A DNA stretch of 64,000 nt from Zoroaster sp. YZ-2022. Taxonomy: Eukaryota; Echinodermata; Asteroidea; Forcipulatida; Zoroasteridae. The notes under the pieces were generated by a model, which was not told the origin of the DNA, searched no databases, and saw only the letters and a program-made list of their open reading frames with translations. The position numbers were made by a program, and so were the translations under genes. Each line of letters starts with the position of its first letter. Positions within the stretch are counted from its first letter, which is position 1. Shown here one piece after another: positions 57,134-64,000 of this stretch. Location: the NCBI GenBank assembly GCA_029582265.1, contig CM055817.1:53852740-53916739 (forward strand), written 5' to 3'.

Positions 57134-57345
57134 GATCTTGGGCCAATTTCATATAGAGTTGTTTATAAGGGAAAACAATTAAATAAGACTGAAGGCTATG
57201 CATGGTGGGAATAGATATAGTAAGATTTGCAGTGTGTATTTAAATAATCTCTTTTGAGTAGTGAGGGTTCTGAGAAGAACCTTTGGTTAACTCGACGTTT
57301 CGATCAGTGTACGCTCTCATCGTCTTCAGGGGAAAATGTTGTTAT
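57134..57345 (-). repeat. MITE terminus and repeat F copy
   Basis: 57134-57175 (GGGCCAATTTCATATAGAGT) is a MITE end. 57180-57345 is repeat F in reverse: GAAGGCTATGCATGGTGGGA, GGTTCTGAGAAGAACC, TCGACGTTTCGATCAGTGTA. Confidence 0.65.
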
Positions 57346-57628
57346 GAAGATATCTAAGCAATAAGAAACAAGCAATCTGTCAAAATGTTTCAATGCTGTT
57401 ATTTTTTTATATAAATGAAGTTGGATATTGTTGAGGTCCCTATGTTTTTGTCGATCCCCGTGCACAACTTATAATTCAAACTTCGATCCCAACACCTCAG
57501 TATTACATAGAAGTTCTTTCTGTTGATGTATACGGGAAAATTGTTCTCAGACAAGTAAATTCAATTGAGATGAAATTATCAAAGGTCTGTGGGGTCGTGT
57601 TCCGCCCTCAAGTCGCCATTAAGATTTT

Positions 57629-58110
57629 GTCCCATGTATACTCAAAAAAGCATAGACTATATGGTGTAGACTGCACTACAGCTAAGCTACATTGGTGAAG
57701 GGCAGAATTATTTATCACATGAAAGGTTTGGAAACTTCTTAATTTTGTAGTAGTTGGAAGTTGCAATATTGTTTAATCGTTTGGATGTTTAGCTCCATGT
57801 TGCTTTTTTTGTCCCGTAGATACTCAAAAAAGCACAGAGTATAGCCGATACTTTTGCTAAGCTACGTCGGTGAAGTGCACAAGTATCTATCAGATGAAAT
57901 CATTAGAAACATCTTAATTTTGTACTAGTTTGAAATTGCAATATTGTTTTATCTTTGGATGTTTAGCTCCACGTTGCTTTTTTTGCACAGAGTACAGCTT
58001 ATACTTTAGCTAAGCTACATCAGTAAAGGGTAGAAGTATCTATCAAATAAAATCCTTGGAAACTTGTTCATTTGTGTACTGGATTGTTTCATAATTTTTT
58101 ATGTTTCGCT
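57629..58110. repeat. 182-bp tandem repeat, three diverged copies
   Basis: TACTCAAAAAAGCA, AGCTAAGCTACAT, GTTGCAATATTG and TTTGGATGTTTAGCTCCA recur near 57629, 57811 and 57985. Divergence grows toward the third copy, so the expansion is old. Confidence 0.85.
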
Positions 58111-58694
58111 CCACATGACGTCGCCATTATTGTATAGCGTGTTTCCATCTCCCCCATTTGGAACGTCGCATGTAACTGTCAAATGTATTGACATGTGCGA
58201 CGAGAGCTCTACACAAACACAATAATAACTAATCCACCGACTGAATTATAAATGAATGGGGATCGATACATCTCAGCCAATCGATCACCCGACCTCGTAT
58301 ATCGCTATTAGCTGCTATTCTTTTGTGTTTGGGAAAGGGTCAGATGTTAGGGTATAACCATCTGTCGTGTTATAGTGAAGGAATGTCTGACCATTTTTCA
58401 TTTCTCGTTTTTAATTAAAAACCTTTTGCCAGTGTAATTACAAGGAGTGATTCGTCATTTATATCGTCCTCGCCTGTATGTATCCACCCGTTCTCCAGGT
58501 CCGTGTGTCTGTTTGTCTGTCCGCCGACCAGTATGTTTGTCTTTCTGTCCGTAGTCGTTTGACATCACATTACGTTGCTGAAATCACATTACAGGAACTT
58601 AAGCTCAGAGAAATTAGACAATATCTCAACCACAAACACAATTTGACAACGAACCACATATCTCGACCAAACATTAAATTTGTTGTTCGGTTTA
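58111..58694. other. Non-repetitive DNA
   Basis: A 105-codon frame at 58478-58795 runs into the array and is not supported. Confidence 0.35.
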
Positions 58695-60415
58695 TAGGGA
58701 AGGTACAACATTTTGGTAATGTCAAAACTGCTTCTATGAGTATGCTTACTCTCTTTGAATCAAGATACATTGAACGAAAGGTACAACATTGGTAATGTTG
58801 GCCAAACTGCTTCTATGAGTATGCTTACTCTCTTTGAATCAATATATACATTGAAGGGAAGGTACAACATTGGTAATGTCGGCAATACTGCTTCTATGAG
58901 TATGCTTACTCTCTTTGAATCAATATATACATTGAAGGGAAGGTACAGCATTTGGTTATGTTGGCAAAACTGCTTCTATGAGTATGCTTACTCTCTTTGA
59001 ATCAAGATATACATTGAACGGAAGATACAGCATTTGGTTATGTTGGCAAAACTGCTTCTATGAAGTATGCTTACTCTCTTTGAATCAAGATATACATTGA
59101 AGGGAAGGTTCAGCATTGGTAATGTTGGCCAAACTGTCGCTATTAGTATGCTTACTCTCTTTGAATCAAGATATACATTGAAGGGAAGGTACAACATTGG
59201 TAATGTTGGCCAAACTAGCTGCTTCTATGAGTATGCTTACTCTCTTTGAATCAAGATATACATTGAAGGGAAGGTTCAGCATTGGTAATGTTGGCCAAAC
59301 TGTCGCTATTAGTATGCTTACTCTCTTTGAATCAAGATATACATTGAAGGGAAGGTTCAGCATTGGTAATGTTGGCCAAACTGTCGCTATTAGTATGCTT
59401 ACTCTCTTTGAATCAAGATATACATTGAAGGGAAGGTTCAGCATTGGTAATGTTGGCCAAACTGTCGCTATTAGTATGCTTACTCTCTTTGAATCAAGAT
59501 ATACATTGAAGGGAAGGTACAGCATTGGTGATGTTGGCCAAACTGCTTCTATGAGTATGCTTACTCTCTTTGAATCAAGATATACATTGAAGGGAAGGTT
59601 CAGCATTGGTAATGTTGGCCAAACTGTCGCTATTAGTATGCTTACTCTCTTTGAATCAAGATATACATTGAAGGGAAGGTACAACATTGGTAATGTTGGC
59701 AAAACTGCTTCTATGAGTATGCTTACTCTCTTTGAATCAAGATATACATTGAAGGGAAGGTTCAGCATTGGTAATGTTGGCCAAACTGTCGCTATTAGTA
59801 TGCTTACTCTCTTTGAATCAAGATATACATTGAAGGGAAGGTACAGCATTGGTGATGTTGGCCAAACTGCTTCTATGAGTATGCTTACTCTCTTTGAATC
59901 AAGATATACATTGAAGGGAAGGTTCAGCATTGGTAATGTTGGCCAAACTGTCGCTATTAGTATGCTTACTCTCTTTGAATCAAGATATACATTGAAGGGA
60001 AGGTTCAGCATCGGTAATGTTGGCCAAACTAGCTGCTTCTATGAGTATGCTTACTCTCTTTGAATCAAGATATACATTGAAGGGAAGGTACAACATTGGT
60101 AATGTTGGCCAAACTGCTTCTATGACTGAGTATGCTTACTCTATTTGAATCAAGATATACATTGAAGGGAAGGTTCAGCATTGGTAATGTTGGCCAAACT
60201 GCTTCTATGACTGAGTATGCTTACTCTATTTGAATCAAGATATACATTGAAGGGAAGGTTCAGCATTGGTAATGTTGGCCAAACTGTCGCTATTAGTATG
60301 CTTACTCTCTTTGAATCAAGATATACATTGAAGGGAAGGTTCAGCATTGGTAATGTTGGCCAAACTGTCGCTATTAGTATGCTTATACTTCCATTGAACT
60401 AAGATACATTTAACA
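58695..60415 (+). repeat. 81-bp minisatellite array 3, about 21 units
   Basis: Same orientation and unit as array 1. It starts at TATAGGGAAGGTACAACATT. Many units carry AAACTGTCGCTATTAGTATG in place of CTTCTATGAG, paired with GGTTCAGCATTGG in place of GGTACAACATTGG. These variants alternate with the standard unit in a pattern repeated around 59270-59900. Insertions such as AACTAGCTGC break the frame. Confidence 0.97.
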
Positions 60416-60480
60416 GCCAACCTGTGAAAGTTTTGGCTCAATGCAGAGATTAAGTCATGACAAAAGTGTGAAAAAATTAC
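60416..60480 (+). mobile_element. Module X, right end of array 3
   Basis: AGCCAACCTGTGAAAGTTTT GGCTCAATGCAGAG, GTCATGACAAAAGTGTGAAA. Closest to the module ending array 1. Confidence 0.8.
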
Positions 60481-62524
60481 ATTTTTCGACAAATAGGCCT
60501 GCAAAAAATGGCAGTCTGACATCCTTATTTGAAAATGTGCATAATTTGTCTTGTGTTTGCTTTCGTTTATGATTTTAAAAAAACAAGAAACAGTTACATG
60601 TTTTCTATATTTTTATGTTTTGCAAAAAAAGTTGCCAGTTGGAAACTTGTTTTTGTATTAAGCTCGACATAATGATTCCGATTGTCGCTAAGATGGAACC
60701 ACTTCAGACGAATTAATTTCTCAGGATGATTGACAGACTTTACAACAAATAAGATTTCATATAATAATTCGTTAATTTCATGATCTTGTAATAACCAATG
60801 TTGTAACCTCCCAACTGCAAGAAGAAAAAGAACGAGTCGACAGTAAAAGCCATAGCCTAACATAATGGACAATTCAACTGGTTAAAAAAATAAATTAAGA
60901 GGAAAAAAATGTAGATCTTATCGGCTTAAACCGTCTCCTGGGGTCTTGTCTGCCCCTTTGAAATCACCCCGCTGTACCGTAGAATACAGGATGTCAGCAA
61001 GCGTGCGTTCGCATCAACCCCGCCGATAACTACCGGGCGTGTAGGATGGCAAACGACGGCAGATTAGGAAAGAGTAATCGCGTGTCTTGCGGCTAACCAA
61101 TGCACTTAAGAAGAAATCCAAACACGGGAGAGGGAGAGACGACGGTTAAAAGAGAGAGAGAGAGTGTGTGGTAGAGATACCTGGTGGAGGCAGGGAGGAA
61201 ATGGGAGAGGAGGCTTGAGGATGCGGGAAAGAGTCTTCAAGCAAGTGATTCGTTTATCTTTAAAACAATATGCGGATGACTCCATGTCCACGGGTTATAA
61301 ATACACACCGTTAAATGATGGGTTATTAATAAGTCATTGTCGTTATTCAGAAATACTGTTTTTATTTTTGGAATTTCCTTAATGTTTATTGCATATAATC
61401 CTGATACTGCGGTGGATCTTTAAGATAAAAACAACATGGCGATAGCGTGGCCACAGGGTTATAACGCGCCGTGTAATTAGGCGTTATTAACAAGTGCTTG
61501 TCGTATTTCAGAAATAATGGGCGTGGTTTTTGGAAAGTCCCACATCGTTTGTGCATCTTACCGCGATATTGCAATTTTCTTAAGATGTGGAGGTGTCTGC
61601 AAACAATAGTTTGGATGTAAACCTTTCTCCGTTGAGTAATATTCAAACCAATATTTTGGTTAAATGACCAACAAAATTGGTTGGACACAATAATTTGAGA
61701 AAGTACAACATTGGTAATTACCTGGTGACAGATTCTTATTACCGAAGTAGAATCCGAAAGCTAAGTTGAATCTTGGTGTGAAGTTGGTGAAAAAATACAG
61801 AAAACAATATTCTATTTGAACGTTCAAAATAATTTGTTCTATCCTTTTTTTTTTGCAACGAACACACAATAAATTAAAATGAATTTGGTAGAAGGTTTAA
61901 CGTTGTGTGGACACAAAAGCTTTCGAGAAAACATCCTCGATCGAATTCGACTAATTCGGCGAAGGGCCATTCTCTCTACCGATACACAAAAGCCTTACTA
62001 ATTAATTGGACACGACTTTCAAAAAGTGAACAGTTCCTGGCGGTTGACGACTCATATTAACCAAACACTTCGTAGAACAACGGCTTGAGAGGTTTTCAAG
62101 TGCGTTTACAGCAACGAGAACGTAGTTCACATCTAGAAATGGTTAACCAGGAAACCGCGACAGGCGCTGCGCGCTAAGGTACGCTCGAGCACTCTCGAGT
62201 ATGATAAAGTCAACCCATGGATAGCATCCCCCTCCTGTATGCGCGCATGGTCCATGGAGTCTCAACACCTGGTCAGACTATAACACAAATAATTATTGAA
62301 TGTTCTCAATTTTTCCATGAGGATTTGGGAATGGAGTTCGTGAGCGTTAATTGCTGAGGTGAGATCCTACCTTATTAAAGGGGGTGTGTACATCTTTTTT
62401 GTAATTGATTACAAAATTACTGAATATTGTAACATTAAATCTTCCTTGATGTCAAGTTGGTAATGATACCAAACATCCTGAGAATTATTCTGACATGCTG
62501 TAATTTTTGAGGGAAACATGAAAA
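60481..62524. other. 2 kb of mostly unique DNA
   Basis: GC-balanced patches at 60930-61100 and 62040-62260. Left-word-like AAAGTACAACATTGGTAATT at 61699 and its inverse near 60795 (ACCAATGTTGTAACCTCCC) are isolated. No gene supported. Confidence 0.4.
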
Positions 62525-62581
62525 ATTGTGCCTTGAGAAATTGTAATATATTTAATATATTACTATTTCTCAAGGCACAAT
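62525..62581. repeat. 57-bp near-perfect palindrome
   Basis: ATTGTGCCTTGAGAAATTGT begins and its inverse (ending TTTCTCAAGGCACAAT) closes. 28-bp arms with one mismatch around a single central base. No flanking element was identified. Confidence 0.95.
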
Positions 62582-62646
62582 AATGAACACCCATGGTGAA
62601 GTGTTGAACATCTCAATGCTGTGCAGTGTAAGTCAATATCACCCAA

Positions 62647-62692
62647 ACCTTAATCCTAATCCTAACGCTAACCCTAACCCTGCCTCTAACCT
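62647..62692. repeat. Degenerate telomere-like CCCTAA repeats
   Basis: CCTAATCCTAACGCTAACCC TAACCC: five to six CCTAAY units, about half exact. Too short and impure to be a telomere. Confidence 0.5.
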
Positions 62693-62771
62693 TTACTTTT
62701 ACAGGGTCAGAGTTCGTTTAGGGGTTTTGTATAAAATTCAGAATTAAAAGTTTGCATGTTGCAAAATTATT

Positions 62772-63495
62772 ATTAACCCTAACTCCTTAGGCCCATTTGC
62801 TTACACATAACCCGAATCCTTCAAAATCCTTCAGTAGTAAAGCAAGCACATGACATGAATGCACACATGTAATAATAATAATAATGTGTGGACTTATATA
62901 GCGCACGTATCCACCAACTAAGTGGTGCTCAAGGCGCATTATATCATTACCCCTGCTCATAAGGCTCATAAGGCTCATAAATCATTCCTGAAACCATCTC
63001 AGCTCCATGGGGAGTACACAGCTCAATTGCTGCCATTACAGCGCATATAGGGCTAATCAACCAACTCTGCCCTCACAGGTACCCATTTAACCCCTGGGTG
63101 GAGAGAAGCAATTATGGTTAAGTGTCTTGCTCAAGGACACAAGTGTCACGGCCGGGATTCGAACCCACATTCTGCTGCTAACACCAGAACTTGAGTCCGG
63201 AAAGCTAGACCGCTCGGCCACGACACTCCATGTATTTCTAATCTGTGATACATGTACATAGTCTGGGACCCTCCCTGCATGCGTGGAGCAATAAACAGTG
63301 TCCACTGACCCAAGCACTGACCTTGCAATCACTACAACCAACACGGATGTACATGTACCATGGAAAGGCAAGTATGCCTAATAACCTCAATCCTCCAAAA
63401 TCCTTCACTTTAGCAAAGAGCATGTAGCATGTAACCTCAATCCTTCAAAATCCTTCACTTTAGCAAAGAGGATTTTGGAGGATTTGGGAAGGTTT
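62772..63495 (+). mobile_element. Dispersed repeat E, copy 3, split by a SINE
   Basis: CCTTAGGCCCATTTGCTTAC to CATGAATGCACACATGTA, interrupted at 62872-63229, then resuming ATGTATTTCTAATCTGTG to GAGGATTTTGGAGGATTTGG. Confidence 0.82.
62872..63229 (-). mobile_element. SINE subfamily A nested in repeat E
   Basis: ATAATAATAATAATGTGTGG ... GCTCGGCCACGACACTCC. ATGTA flanks it on both sides (62867-62871 and 63230-63234). Full length with short tail. Confidence 0.93.
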
Positions 63496-63499
63496 TAAT

Positions 63500-63625
63500 A
63501 GAGTATATATTTACACAGTAACACAATGTAATGATCTCTCTTGTGTTATGCGGTTTTGAGACGAACCTGTGAGTTAACTCGACGTTTCGGTCAGTGTGCT
63601 CTGACCGTCTTCAGGAAAATGCCTG
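63500..63625 (-). repeat. Dispersed repeat F, copy
   Basis: ACACAATGTAATGATCTCTC, GGTTTTGAGACGAACC, TCGACGTTTCGGTCAGTGTG, CTCTGACCGTCTTCAGGAAA. The paired GGTC/GACC changes keep the hairpin. Confidence 0.7.
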
Positions 63626-63691
63626 AAGATGTTTTGTATAATCAGTAGTTTATTACCGTTTGGTAATAGAGTTCTGGTATTACTCTTCTAT

Positions 63692-64000
63692 GGGGTGCCA
63701 TGGCTGAGTGGTCTAGTGCATTGGACTTGGGTTCTGATGGCTGGGTCGCCAGAATGTGGGTTCGAATCCTCACCGCAACCGTGGTGCTTGTGTCCTTGAG
63801 CAAGGCACTTTGCCGTAATTGCTTCTCTTCACCCAGGAGTATAAATGGGTACCTGGCAATAGCTAGGGAAGTAACCTGCGATAGACTGGCATCCCATCCA
63901 GGGGGAATGGAAATATTCTCAGTCGTTTCATGCCAACGAAACCGGAGATAAACACCGGCCTGATGAGCCAATATGGCTCGGGACAGACTTTACTTTACTT
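63692..64000 (+). mobile_element. SINE subfamily B with alternative 3' body, sister of 33517
   Basis: GGGGTGCCATGGCTGAGTGG head, GTGGGTTCGAATCC B box, then the same CTGGCATCCCATCCAGG ... GGCTCGGGACAGACTTTAC body as 33517-33814. The target duplication cannot be closed because the window ends. Confidence 0.88.

Noticed and set aside
62525..62581. microRNA precursor
   Set aside because: The palindrome is almost spacer-free and nearly perfect, unlike a pre-miRNA with a terminal loop and mismatches.

Overview
The window looks like intergenic or deep intronic DNA from a marine invertebrate deuterostome, most likely an echinoderm. That placement is an inference. It rests on AT-rich, non-operonic sequence, many tRNA-Leu-derived SINEs with ATT tails, dense MITE-like foldback elements, recurrent TAGGCCTA words and very long minisatellites. 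No bacterial, viral or organellar gene arrangement is seen. I cannot name the species.

I find no protein-coding gene that I can support. Almost every long open frame is a by-product of a tandem repeat. The 81-bp repeat is exactly 27 codons, so it stays open on both strands; ATT and AG tracts also give open frames. Three non-repetitive stretches (2332-2608, 15167-15493 reverse, 45082-45468) are kept as weak exon candidates only.

Layout. 0-12 kb: SINEs and MITEs, a probable LINE 3' end inside ATTT tracts, and the first copies of several dispersed families. 12-22 kb: a hAT-type MITE with a perfect 8-bp target duplication, a composite foldback element carrying a nested SINE, an expanded GATTT tract, two copies of a 440-bp foldback element, and a Tc1/mariner-type MITE near 22.2 kb. 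22-28 kb: mostly single-copy DNA, with a 110-bp inverted repeat and a host repeat holding two younger transposons. 28.7-33.2 kb: the largest 81-bp array (about 55 units). 33-42 kb: SINEs plus 32-, 66- and 90-bp tandem arrays. 42-44.8 kb: a chimeric tRNA/RTE-tailed SINE, a SINE with a 269-bp ATT tail and more MITEs. 46.7-50.2 kb: a second 81-bp array (about 43 units) in the opposite orientation. 52.5-53.9 kb: a 59-bp array (about 24 units). 54.7-58.1 kb: 83- and 182-bp repeats, a long AG tract and an amplified dispersed repeat. 58.7-60.4 kb: a third 81-bp array (about 21 units). 62.5-64 kb: a 57-bp near-perfect palindrome, a MITE split by a SINE, and a last SINE.

The most interesting pattern links the arrays. 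The 81-bp arrays, the 59-bp array and many short scattered copies end at the same right-hand module (CTGTGAAAGTTTCAGCTCA, followed by a diverging tail). Several also begin with the same left-hand word (AAAGGNANGTACAACATTGG). The 81- and 59-bp units share a segment around GAATCAAGA-ATAT. Elsewhere in the window the same borders enclose a single unit or less. This looks like one modular mobile family whose core can expand into a satellite.
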